NCBI GenBank assembly: GCA_938092015.1
Contig: CALKOT010000032.1
Coordinates: 1-64,000, forward strand
DNA length: 64,000 bases
Source of the DNA: an uncultured Paracoccaceae bacterium
GTDB lineage: Bacteria; Pseudomonadota; Alphaproteobacteria; Rhodobacterales; Rhodobacteraceae
Reading direction: 5' to 3'
How positions within the stretch are numbered: the first letter of the stretch is position 1; each line of letters starts with the position of its first letter. The translations under genes were made by a program, and so were the position numbers. Positions 35,224-43,722 of the stretch are shown piece after piece. The notes under the pieces were generated by a model, which searched no databases, was not told the DNA's origin, and worked only from the letters and a program-made list of their open reading frames with translations.

Positions 35224-37251
35224 ATGAAAAACGACCCGCTTCTTCAGCCCTATCAGCTGAAACACCTCACCCTCCGCAATCGCATCATGACGACCAGTCA
35301 TGAACCGGCTTATCCCGAAGACGGGATGCCAAAGGCGCGGTATCGCCGTTATCATGCTGAGCGCGCCAAGGCAGGCGTCGCTCTCACGATGACAGCAGGC
35401 TCAGCCATTGTCAGCCGCGATAGTCCGCCTGCCTTCAACAATGTCCTTGCCTATCGGGACGAAGTTGTCGGTTGGATGCGTGAACTTGTCGACGAATGCC
35501 ACGATCACGGCGCCGCTGTCATGATCCAGCTGACCCACCTTGGCTGGCGAACGAACTGGAACAAAGGTGACTGGCTGCCCGTTGTCTCACCCGGTCGATC
35601 GCGTGAGCCTGCGCATGGCGCTTACCCTAAAATGATCGAAGACTGGGACATCGCCCGTATCATTCGCGACTACGGCGATGCGGCTGAGCGGATGCAAGCC
35701 GCTGGGCTGGATGGGATTGAGCTTTGCTGCACAGGGCACCTGCAGGATAGTTTCTTTAGCCCCGCTGTGAACGACTTCACAGAGGAATACGGCGGATCTT
35801 TCATCAACCGGATGCGGTTCATGACTGAAACCCTGACAGAAATTCGGGACCGCGTCGGCCCGGACTTTATTGTCGGCATCCGGTTCGCAGGTGACGATTA
35901 CGTCAAAGACGGCGTCAATCACGACGAAGGCGTACGTATTTGCACGCACTTTCGCGATAGTGGATTGATCGACTTTCTGAACGTCACGCGCGGGTCCGTT
36001 TCGACAGACGCGCGAATGACCAAGATGATCCCGATCAGCGGCATGGCCTCAGCCCCGCATCTGGATGCGATGGGCGAGATCAGGAAAGAAGTGGCGTTTC
36101 CGATTTTCCACGCCGCACGCATCCCTGATGTCGCCACTGCCCGGCATGCAATTGCTGCAGGTAAGCTGGACATGGTCGGCATGACCCGCGCGCACATGGC
36201 CGATCCACATATCGTGAAGAAGATCGTCGAAGGGCGCGAGGATGACATCCGTCCTTGCGTTGGTGCCACATATTGCCTTGACCGCATCTATGAAGGTGGC
36301 GCGGCGCTTTGCTTCCACAACGCGGCGACGGGGCGGGAAGAAACCATGCCCCATGTCGTCGCCCCTGCCCCGACCAGGCGCAAGATCGTGGTTGTTGGCG
36401 CCGGAATGGCGGGGTTGGAGGCTGCGCGAGTTTGCGCAGAACGCGGGCACGAAGTTCTGGTATTTGAAGCGGCGGATGCGCCAGGGGGGCAATTGCGCCT
36501 CGCCATCCAGAACCCAAGGAAAGCTGAGCTTGGCTCAGCCATCGACTGGCGCATGGCGCAGTGCGCCGCGCGGGATGTTGGGTTTCGCTTCAACACCCTC
36601 GCCGAAGCGGCGGATGTTCTGGCTGAAACGCCTGACGTTGTCTTCATTGCAACCGGCGGCCTGCCGGAAGAGGCCAGTTTGACTGGGGCCGGGCATTGCG
36701 TGTCCAGTTGGGACATCCTCACCCAAGACGCTGCCCCCGGTGAAAGGGTTCTGATCTGGGACGAAGCTGGCGATCACGCAGGCATGCTGGCCGCGGAAGT
36801 CATTGCAAATTCTGGCACTCAGCTTGAGGTGATCAACCGCGATCGTAGGATCGCGCCTGAGGTTATGGGTATGAACCTGACACCTTATCTGGCAGCATTA
36901 CAGCCAAAAGGCGTAGTTTTCACTCAAGGGCTTGAGTTGCGATCAGTGGCGAAGAACGGCAATGCGCTGACCTGTGAGATAGGCTCTGACTACACCGACC
37001 AGACCTTCACGCGGACCGTTGATCAGGTCGTTGTGAACAACGGCGCGCAGCCGCTGGACGATCTCTATTTTGAACTGAAAGCGCAGTCACGCAACAAAGG
37101 TGCAGTGGATTACGATGCACTGGCGGACGCCCATCCGCAGTCCGAGATCGAAGGTGATGGTTTCCTGCTCTACCGGATCGGGGACGCTGTTGCGACGCGC
37201 AACGTTCATGCGGCTGTGTTTGACGCGCTGAGGCTTGCAAAAGACATCTAA
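35224..37251 (+). CDS. NADH:flavin oxidoreductase of the OYE/trimethylamine-dehydrogenase family (DgcA-like)
   Basis: 675 residues. An N-terminal old-yellow-enzyme TIM barrel (LLQPYQLKHLTLRNRIMTTS, then ELCCTGHLQDSFFSP) binds FMN. The Fe-S region reads RPCVGATYCLDRIYEGGAALC, with Ala at the second of the four usual Cys positions, as I recall for DgcA-type demethylases. The C-terminal half has Rossmann motifs (VVVGAGMAGLEAARV) for FAD/NAD. Likely roles are N-demethylation of a betaine or reduction of an enoyl thioester. It diverges from boxC and starts at ATG 35224. Confidence 0.85.
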   Translation: MKNDPLLQPYQLKHLTLRNRIMTTSHEPAYPEDGMPKARYRRYHAERAKAGVALTMTAGSAIVSRDSPPAFNNVLAYRDEVVGWMRELVDECHDHGAAVMIQLTHLGWRTNWNKGDWLPVVSPGRSREPAHGAYPKMIEDWDIARIIRDYGDAAERMQAAGLDGIELCCTGHLQDSFFSPAVNDFTEEYGGSFINRMRFMTETLTEIRDRVGPDFIVGIRFAGDDYVKDGVNHDEGVRICTHFRDSGLIDFLNVTRGSVSTDARMTKMIPISGMASAPHLDAMGEIRKEVAFPIFHAARIPDVATARHAIAAGKLDMVGMTRAHMADPHIVKKIVEGREDDIRPCVGATYCLDRIYEGGAALCFHNAATGREETMPHVVAPAPTRRKIVVVGAGMAGLEAARVCAERGHEVLVFEAADAPGGQLRLAIQNPRKAELGSAIDWRMAQCAARDVGFRFNTLAEAADVLAETPDVVFIATGGLPEEASLTGAGHCVSSWDILTQDAAPGERVLIWDEAGDHAGMLAAEVIANSGTQLEVINRDRRIAPEVMGMNLTPYLAALQPKGVVFTQGLELRSVAKNGNALTCEIGSDYTDQTFTRTVDQVVVNNGAQPLDDLYFELKAQSRNKGAVDYDALADAHPQSEIEGDGFLLYRIGDAVATRNVHAAVFDALRLAKDI

Positions 37252-37283
37252 ACTAACATCTGACGCAAATCGTGGGCGCGCAG

Positions 37284-37961
37284 CTACCGAAGCGAAAGCG
37301 ACGCTGACAGAGGGTTGATGAAATCACGAATTTCACCAATCTTTTCCAGGATCGCCGGGCCAATCTGGGCCTCAAAGGCAAGGAAAGATGGCTCGCTGGC
37401 CCAATTGGCGGCGATAACGATTTTCTCGTCAACCACCATGGACGGCATCGTGCACAACTTTCCATCGCAATAGACCACCAAGGCGGCGTTCCCCGGATAG
37501 GGTGAGACCAGTTGGCAGCTTACGGCAGCTTCGTCTGCGTGATCAACGCAGAGAAAGCTATCGCCCCTTGTCAGCTTGGCGCCTGCACGTTCCAATCTCG
37601 CGCGGTGCGCCTTGGCATTGTTGTTCGCTGTCTCTTGCGCAGTTTCGACAGCCGCAACGCGCAAGCCAGTCAGGACGACACTTGTCTTGGCAGGATCATA
37701 GTCGATGCTTGTGACCACGGGGATTGGGTTGCCATGCCCATCTTTTGAGACATCGCGGACGGGCAGGCATTCTGTGCGGGGCTCCAACAGCAGAAGTTGA
37801 CCGTCAAAACCCTCGGCGCGAAACACAGGCCCGCCGCGATGCATGATGCCGTCGTTACTCTCGATCCCGAAATCAACAAACCGGTAAAAGTCCGGGCAGT
37901 TTTGGGCTGACGCCTGACCGGCGAAAAGCACGAAGAAAAGGGTGGCGATGGGTTTTAGCAT
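37284..37961 (-). CDS. secreted protein of unknown function
   Basis: 225 residues with a clear signal peptide (MLKPIATLFFVLFAGQASAQ). The mature part has about six Cys (NCPDFY, TECLPV, FLCVDH, VSCQLV, VYCDGKLC), suggesting disulfide bonds in the periplasm, which would suit the DsbB enzyme encoded at the left of the window. No named domain is recognised. It stands alone, convergent with the DgcA-like gene. Confidence 0.65.
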   Translation of the reverse strand: MLKPIATLFFVLFAGQASAQNCPDFYRFVDFGIESNDGIMHRGGPVFRAEGFDGQLLLLEPRTECLPVRDVSKDGHGNPIPVVTSIDYDPAKTSVVLTGLRVAAVETAQETANNNAKAHRARLERAGAKLTRGDSFLCVDHADEAAVSCQLVSPYPGNAALVVYCDGKLCTMPSMVVDEKIVIAANWASEPSFLAFEAQIGPAILEKIGEIRDFINPLSASLSLR

Positions 37962-38052
37962 CTGATTTCCGGATCTTTAGGCGCAGCTAACGGGCGTTCA
38001 TCCATCGTTGGCAAGTTGGGACGCCACGGGTTCGCTGAAACGTGAATGCGCG

Positions 38053-38502
38053 CTACGTCCCGTTGCGATGATTTCCAATGCCGCCAAGATCAGGCTGTCC
38101 GGTTTTGATGCTATCGGCAGCCGAGCTAACCACAGCAACCTCAACGCCCAGAACACTTTCGCCTCCTCTGGCCGCATCGGACGCCAGCGCCTCCACCATA
38201 CCCGCCAACCTGACCGCCGCTTTCGGCTTACCCATATCCAGCTTCAATGCTGCATTCGCCAGTTGGATCACCGCCTGCGCCATCGCCTTTTCGGCTGAGT
38301 TTGGGGCGGAGGCCATCCAGACAGGCTCCAACACTTCATGGGCCTCCCAGTAGAACCCTTCACGCAACAATCGAAGCCCGTAAAGCCATGCCGCATTTCC
38401 GGCCTCAGCAGCCGCTTGGTCTCGGATCCAATCAAACGCGTCTTCGGGATGGCGGGCGTTTTGGCCCGGAATGTGTTTGTGGGTGGGGAGGGGCAGGCTC
38501 AC
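38053..38502 (-). CDS. DUF309 family protein
   Basis: 149 residues, all-helical. The DUF309 core LYGLRLLREGFYWEAHEVLEPVWM followed by AQAVIQLANAALKLDMGKPKAAVRL is clear (first 20 residues LYGLRLLREGFYWEAHEVLE). The family has no proven function. It begins 5 bp after the hydrolase gene, in the benzoate-CoA ligase unit. Confidence 0.85.
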   Translation of the reverse strand: MSLPLPTHKHIPGQNARHPEDAFDWIRDQAAAEAGNAAWLYGLRLLREGFYWEAHEVLEPVWMASAPNSAEKAMAQAVIQLANAALKLDMGKPKAAVRLAGMVEALASDAARGGESVLGVEVAVVSSAADSIKTGQPDLGGIGNHRNGT

Positions 38503-38507
38503 CCGGT

Positions 38508-39323
38508 TTAGATCTCTTCGGCCTCAAGCCGCACCAGACGCGCCACATATTCGCTGATCGCCTCCAGCACCTTCTCCGGCTGATCGACGTGGGGGCTGTG
38601 CTGGCAATCCTCCAGCACCACAATGTCGGCGGGGCAGTAGGTGCGGACCTCGATCTCATCAAGTTGCGCGAGCGTGCCGTATTGGTCTTGGCGCCCCTGG
38701 ATCGCGAGGACCGGGATGCGCCAGTAGTCGATGCATTCGGCGACGTTCCAGTCATTCTGGAATTCTGCGTCCAGCCACGGCCCGGCCCAGCCCATGAAAG
38801 TGGCCTTGGGGTCATTATGATATTTGGCCATCTTTTCGGGCCAGTCCGTTGTCTCAAACGCCTGTTTAGCCTTGGCGATTTCATCTCCGCTGATGTCTTC
38901 GTTGAAAAAATGCGGCGCCATCAGAATCAGGCCGCGGATGCGCTTGTCCTGCACGCCGCCTGTGTAGATGGCCGAGATCGTCGCACCGTCGCTGTGGCCC
39001 ATCAGGATGTAGCGGTCGGCGCCGATTGCGCGAAGCACTTCCGGCAGCACATCCAATGCCTCGCCATCCATGAAGTCGACGGATTTCGGCAACTCTGCCG
39101 GGTCGGACCGGCCATATCCTGCGCGCGAATAGACGAAGACGCCGCAGCCGGTCGCTTGCTGCACTTTCTCAGGGAAATCGCGCCACAGCGCAACACAGCC
39201 GAGGCCTTCGTGCAGCATCACGATGGTTGGGGCATCGCCGGGCGCGAGGCCGTAGCACGTCGCCTCAAGCTGTTTGCCATCGGCTGCTACCCAGCCCATT
39301 TCACCGGGTTTCCAGTCGAACAT
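38508..39323 (-). CDS. alpha/beta-hydrolase coupled to benzoate-CoA ligase
   Basis: 271 residues. Oxyanion motif IVMLHEGLGCVALWRDFP, nucleophile in YILMGHSDGATISA, acid in AIQGRQDQYGTL, His in LEDCQHSPHVDQP. Similar hydrolases are often found in benzoate-CoA clusters; splitting unwanted CoA thioesters or aromatic esters is conceivable. The ATG overlaps the ligase stop (TGATG), so it is translationally coupled to that gene. Confidence 0.85.
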   Translation of the reverse strand: MFDWKPGEMGWVAADGKQLEATCYGLAPGDAPTIVMLHEGLGCVALWRDFPEKVQQATGCGVFVYSRAGYGRSDPAELPKSVDFMDGEALDVLPEVLRAIGADRYILMGHSDGATISAIYTGGVQDKRIRGLILMAPHFFNEDISGDEIAKAKQAFETTDWPEKMAKYHNDPKATFMGWAGPWLDAEFQNDWNVAECIDYWRIPVLAIQGRQDQYGTLAQLDEIEVRTYCPADIVVLEDCQHSPHVDQPEKVLEAISEYVARLVRLEAEEI

Positions 39324-40855
39324 CAGGCGTCATCCCTTAATTTAAAACGCTGGATTTTTCCCGTGGCGGTCTTAGGCAAATCCTCGGCGAATTCGATCCA
39401 GCGCGGGTATTTCCATTTGCCCGCCGTCTCTTTGACATGCTCCTGCAAGGCGGTTTCAAGCCCGTCAGCGGAGGCGCCTACGTTCAGTACGACGAAGGCC
39501 TTTGGTTTCTCCAGACCGTCTTCATCCCGCTTCGCCACAACAGCGCTCTCCAGCACGGCGGGGTGCGAGGCGAGGGCGGATTCGACCTCAAACGGCGACA
39601 GCCAGATGCCTGAGACCTTGAACATGTCGTCGGTCCGCCCGCAGTAGATATAGCGGCCATCGGCACCCAGTTCGTACTTGTCGCCGGTGCGGGTCCATTC
39701 GCCTTCGAACGTCGTTCGGGATTTGGTGCGCTGGTTCCAATACCCATCGGCGGCGCTGACGCCCCGCACAAGAAGCTCTCCTATCCCGCCGGGTTCAACT
39801 ACGGCCCCGTCATCCTCAACCAGCCGAAGATCATAGCCGGGGACGGCGACGCCGGACGTGCCGTAGACCACGTCGCCGGGGGCGTTCGAGAGGAAGATGT
39901 GCAGCATCTCTGTCGAGCCGACGCCATCGAGGATGTCGCAGTTGAACAGGCGCTTCCAGCGCTCGCCAACATCGGCGGGTAGCGCCTCACCTGCTGATAT
40001 GCAGCGGCGAAGCTTCACGTCGGGCGCGCCGACAGCCTCCAAATGCGCGCCCAATGCGGCGTAGAGTGTGGGGACGCCGCAAAAGATCGTTGGTTTGTGG
40101 CGGGCGAGGATGTCCGTGACCCCCTCGGGCGTGGGGCGCCCGGGGTTCAGGATCGTCGTCGCGCCGACCGCCATCGGGAAGGTGATCGCGTTGCCAAGGC
40201 CATAGGCGAAGAAGATCTTCGCAACGGAATGAACGACGTCGTTTTCCTCAATCCCCAGCACCTGCGCGCCATAGGTGTCCGCCGTCGCCTTCATGGATCC
40301 GTGGGCATGGAGGACGCCTTTTGGCGTGCCGGTGGAGCCTGAGGAATACAGCCAAAATGCGGTCTCATCGTCGGAAGTGTCGATCATTGGGCCGGGGCTG
40401 GCCTTGGCGAATTCAGCTTCGAAAGACAGGGTTCCTGACGGGGCGTCTCCGCCAATCACGAAGACCTTTTCGAGGTGCTGATAGGCGGCGAGGATCGGCT
40501 CTACCACGGGATAGAGCGCAGCAGAGACAAACAGCGCCCGCGCACGGCAGTCGTTCAGGATCGCCTCATAGACCGGCGTCGCCAGCAGCGTGTTCAGCAG
40601 GATCGGCACGACGCCTGACTTCAACGCGCCGAAGAAGGCGACGGGATAGGCGATCTCGTCCAGCACCAGCATCGCGACGCGGTCTTCGCGGCGAAGGCCA
40701 TGATCGGCAAAGAAACCGATCATGCGATCGGACTGCGCGTCCAGTTCACCATAGGTGATTTCTGCGCCGCCCTCCTGCGCCTCGCGAAAAGCGGTTTTGT
40801 TAGCGAATGGCCCCGCGCTGTGGCGCGAGACGAAATATTGTGCAGCATTGGCCAT
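39323..40855 (-). CDS. benzoate-CoA ligase
   Basis: 510 residues of the ANL superfamily, benzoate/4-hydroxybenzoate-CoA ligase group. Motifs: phosphate loop FWLYSSGSTGTPKGV (near 175), the group-specific DGVGSTEMLHIFLSN, hinge region GRTDDMFKVSGIWLSPFEVE and the catalytic Lys in LPKTATGKIQRFKLR. It converts benzoate, CoA and ATP to benzoyl-CoA, the substrate of BoxAB and the likely effector of BoxR. First gene of a three-gene leftward unit. Confidence 0.93.
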   Translation of the reverse strand: MANAAQYFVSRHSAGPFANKTAFREAQEGGAEITYGELDAQSDRMIGFFADHGLRREDRVAMLVLDEIAYPVAFFGALKSGVVPILLNTLLATPVYEAILNDCRARALFVSAALYPVVEPILAAYQHLEKVFVIGGDAPSGTLSFEAEFAKASPGPMIDTSDDETAFWLYSSGSTGTPKGVLHAHGSMKATADTYGAQVLGIEENDVVHSVAKIFFAYGLGNAITFPMAVGATTILNPGRPTPEGVTDILARHKPTIFCGVPTLYAALGAHLEAVGAPDVKLRRCISAGEALPADVGERWKRLFNCDILDGVGSTEMLHIFLSNAPGDVVYGTSGVAVPGYDLRLVEDDGAVVEPGGIGELLVRGVSAADGYWNQRTKSRTTFEGEWTRTGDKYELGADGRYIYCGRTDDMFKVSGIWLSPFEVESALASHPAVLESAVVAKRDEDGLEKPKAFVVLNVGASADGLETALQEHVKETAGKWKYPRWIEFAEDLPKTATGKIQRFKLRDDA

Positions 40856-40950
40856 AAGCGGACCTCCCGTTCCTCCCGTCTCTTTGGCGGGATTTACCTG
40901 TGTCTACAGCCGGATCGGGGGTCTGAGAACCGTGAGATATATTTCATCCT

Positions 40951-41658
40951 TCAGAAGGGTTCGTTATGCGGGCGCATTTCGACATTGAAGCTCCACGTCG
41001 ATTTAGGCTGATGCGCGATATGAAATATCTCTCCGGCGATATCTGCGGGCACAGCATATTGATCGTCTGGACGCCCTTCACCCATCCGTTCCCGCACCCA
41101 CCAGATGTCGATCAGCGCGTCGATGGTGATGTAGGCGACATGCAGGCCTTGCGGGTTCAGGTCACGGGCCAACGCCTCGGTCAGTATGCGCTGTCCTGAC
41201 TTGGTTGGCGCGAAGCCGGTGAAATGAGGCTTGCCCCGCCAGGCGCCTGTGTTGCCGGTCACCAGAAAGGCGCCGTCGCCCTGCCCGATCATCGCTGGCG
41301 CAAGTTCCTGCGCTGCGACAAGCGTGGACGAGACATTCACGCGGAACGTCTGCTCAAACGCCTCAATATCGATGTCCTGATAATGCGCGAAAACCGCTGC
41401 GGCGGCGTTCTGGATATAGACTTTCGGAACGCCATGATCCGACCGGATCGCGGCCAATGTGTCACGAAACACATCTAGATCGCCGATGTCGCAGGGGTAG
41501 GCATGGGTGTTCGGCGTCTCGGCCGCGATCCGTTCCAGACGCGAGGCTTTGCGTGCGATCATCGCCACGTCATAGCCGCCTTCAGCGAACCGTTTCACGA
41601 TAGCTTCGCCAGTTCCGCCGCCGACGCCGACAACAATGCAAAGGGGTTTGGTCACCAT
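40951..41658 (-). CDS. short-chain dehydrogenase-like protein lacking the catalytic Tyr
   Basis: 235 residues with an SDR Rossmann fold (CIVVGVGGGTGEAIVKRF; NAAAAVFAHY for the NAG-type motif). The active-site region reads GAWRGKPHFTGFAPTKSGQR: where classical SDRs have Ser and YxxxK, this has no Ser at the usual place and Phe for Tyr, leaving only Lys. Such SDRs exist as a separate group of unclear activity. ATG 41658 follows GGAGG; upstream frame is unrelated. Divergent from the ThDP operon with 127 bp between. Confidence 0.8.
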   Translation of the reverse strand: MVTKPLCIVVGVGGGTGEAIVKRFAEGGYDVAMIARKASRLERIAAETPNTHAYPCDIGDLDVFRDTLAAIRSDHGVPKVYIQNAAAAVFAHYQDIDIEAFEQTFRVNVSSTLVAAQELAPAMIGQGDGAFLVTGNTGAWRGKPHFTGFAPTKSGQRILTEALARDLNPQGLHVAYITIDALIDIWWVRERMGEGRPDDQYAVPADIAGEIFHIAHQPKSTWSFNVEMRPHNEPF

Positions 41659-41785
41659 ATCCGGTCCTCCTCTTGCGCAATCTAGACACGGTAATGCGCG
41701 ACGCCAAAGACCTGCCCCGGCGTCCGCCATCTTGCGTGCGCCGCCCTCTCTGATACGCCTTATTGCAACAATGGGAGGGACGCAC

Positions 41786-42784
41786 ATGACTGCGGCCAAT
41801 TACGATACAGCGCGGGGTCTCGCCCTGCTGACAATGATGGAACGGATCCGCGCCTTCGAGGAACAGGCAGAGCTTGCCGCAACCCGCGATCAGCTGGTTC
41901 TTGGCGCGATCCACCTGTCGATCGGGCAAGAGGCGATCCCAGCAGGCATCATGCCTCATCTCAAGAAAACCGACCTGATCCTTTCGACCCATCGCGGCCA
42001 TGGACACACCCTCGCCAAGGGCGCTGATCCAACCGCGATGATGGAGGAGCTGTTAGGCCGCGACGGCGGATGTTGCGGCGGCAAGGGCGGTTCGATGCAC
42101 ATCGCGGATTTCGGTGTTGGCATGCTGGGCGCGAACGGCGTTGTCGGCGCGAACATCCATATTGGCGCAGGCGCGGCGCATGGCGCGAAGATGCTGGGCG
42201 ACGGGCGCATCGTAGTCGATTTCTTCGGTGATGGCGCGATCAATCGGGGGCCGTTTCTGGAAGGGCTGAACTGGGCTGGGGTCTTTGATCTGCCAATCTT
42301 GTTTGTCTGCGAAGACAACCAGTATTCCGCCTCAACCAAAACTTCGGACATGATGTCCGGTGAGGGCGCTGCAGCACGCGCCCGGTCAATCGGCATCAAA
42401 ACGCATGAGATTGACGGCAATGATGTTGAGGCGGTCTATGACCTCGCCGCTGAGATTACCGCCCGCATTCGCGAAACGGGCAAGCCGGAATTCCTTCACG
42501 CCAAGACCTATCGCCTGCACGGCCATACGTATTTTGATCCGGCGGCCTACCGCCCCGAAGGAGAGGCCGCTGAACGCTGGGCGAATGATGATCCGATCCA
42601 ACGCCAGCGAGATGCGTTAGCAAACGCCGGTGTGGGCGACGCTCAAATCAAAGAGGCCAAGCAGGCTGCCGATGCCGAAATGATCGCAGCCCTCGCCGCA
42701 GCAACAGCCGCCCCATGGCCTGCCGACAACACCGTATATGACGACGTGCAGGACATCGGATCACCTGTGCAGGAGGCGTTCTGA
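41786..42784 (+). CDS. ThDP-dependent dehydrogenase E1 alpha subunit (pyruvate/acetoin type)
   Basis: 332 residues. The ThDP motif is FFGDGAINRGPFLEGLN to CEDNQYSAST. The N-terminal MMERIRAFEEQAELAA and HLSIGQEAIPAGI, plus STHRGHGHTLAKGADP and GGKGGSMHI, match pyruvate and acetoin dehydrogenase alpha chains. ATG 41786 follows GGGAGG; the ORF extends 50 codons upstream over the divergent SDR region without similarity. With the beta chain it would decarboxylate a 2-oxo acid or cleave an acyloin. No E2 or E3 gene is nearby. Confidence 0.92.
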   Translation: MTAANYDTARGLALLTMMERIRAFEEQAELAATRDQLVLGAIHLSIGQEAIPAGIMPHLKKTDLILSTHRGHGHTLAKGADPTAMMEELLGRDGGCCGGKGGSMHIADFGVGMLGANGVVGANIHIGAGAAHGAKMLGDGRIVVDFFGDGAINRGPFLEGLNWAGVFDLPILFVCEDNQYSASTKTSDMMSGEGAAARARSIGIKTHEIDGNDVEAVYDLAAEITARIRETGKPEFLHAKTYRLHGHTYFDPAAYRPEGEAAERWANDDPIQRQRDALANAGVGDAQIKEAKQAADAEMIAALAAATAAPWPADNTVYDDVQDIGSPVQEAF

Positions 42785-43722
42785 TGAAGATGACCTACGC
42801 AGACGCCGCCAAGCTGGCGCTGGCCGAATGCATGCGCGCCGATCCCACTGTCTGGGCCGTTGGCGAAGACCTGGGGCGCGGCGGCGTGTTCCAGCAATAC
42901 AAGGGCCTGTGCGAAGAGTTCGGCCCTGATCGCATTTCTGATGCGCCAATCTCAGAAGCGGCCATCATGGGCGCTGCCTTTGGCGCTGCAATGGTCGGCA
43001 CACGGCCCGTCGTGGAAATGCGCTTTGCAGATTTTGCCCTTTGCGCCACGGACGAGCTGGTCAACCAGATCGCCAAGGCCCGGTTTATGTTCGGTGGACA
43101 GTCCCGTGCGCCAATGGTGATCCGCAAGCCAATGGGCATGTGGCGGTCATCCGCAGCGCAGCATAGCCAAAGCCTAGAAAGTTGGTACGTGCATATCCCT
43201 GGCCTGGTCGTTTGTTGCCCTGCTACCCCGCAGGACAACTATTCGATGCTGAAAGCCGCCATCGAATGTGATGATCCGGTTGTGTATCTGGAACACAAGG
43301 ATATTTGGGCGTTGGAAGGTGAAGTTGATACCTCGCAATCCTACGAATTTGGCAAGGCAGTGACGCGCCAGAAGGGCGATGCACTAACGCTCGTATCATG
43401 GTCGCACACCTGTAACATTGCTCTCGACGCCGTGCAGGATACTGACATTGAGGTGATCGACCTCAGATCCTTATGGCCGTGGGACAAGGAAACCGTCATC
43501 AATAGCGTGCAACGAACTAGCCGCCTGCTAATCGCCCATGAAAGCGTTCAGGTCGGCGGCTTCGGTGCCGAGGTGGCGGCGACTGTTGCTGAAAAAGTCG
43601 CTTGCAAGGTGAAGCGCCTCGGCGCCCCCCGGTCCCTGATCGCCTACGCCCCCAATCTAGAAAACCAACTGCGCATTACCGGCGACATGATCGCCGATGC
43701 CGCTAAGGAAATGATGCTATGA
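42784..43722 (+). CDS. ThDP-dependent dehydrogenase E1 beta subunit (pyruvate/acetoin type)
   Basis: 312 residues. N-terminal TYADAAKLALAECMRADPTV, then VGEDLGRGGVFQQYKGL, APISEAAIMGAAFGAAM and MRFADFALCATDELVNQIA are beta-chain signatures, with the ThDP-binding Glu in the SEAAIMG segment. The C-terminal half has IDLRSLWPWDKETVI. Start codon overlaps the alpha stop (TGATG). It forms the alpha2-beta2 active site with the preceding subunit. Confidence 0.93.
   Translation: MKMTYADAAKLALAECMRADPTVWAVGEDLGRGGVFQQYKGLCEEFGPDRISDAPISEAAIMGAAFGAAMVGTRPVVEMRFADFALCATDELVNQIAKARFMFGGQSRAPMVIRKPMGMWRSSAAQHSQSLESWYVHIPGLVVCCPATPQDNYSMLKAAIECDDPVVYLEHKDIWALEGEVDTSQSYEFGKAVTRQKGDALTLVSWSHTCNIALDAVQDTDIEVIDLRSLWPWDKETVINSVQRTSRLLIAHESVQVGGFGAEVAATVAEKVACKVKRLGAPRSLIAYAPNLENQLRITGDMIADAAKEMML

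Noticed and set aside
38247-39647. Long rightward open frame of 466 codons
   Set aside because: It is antisense to the DUF309, hydrolase and ligase genes, all with clear motifs and coupled starts, and its translation resembles no family.
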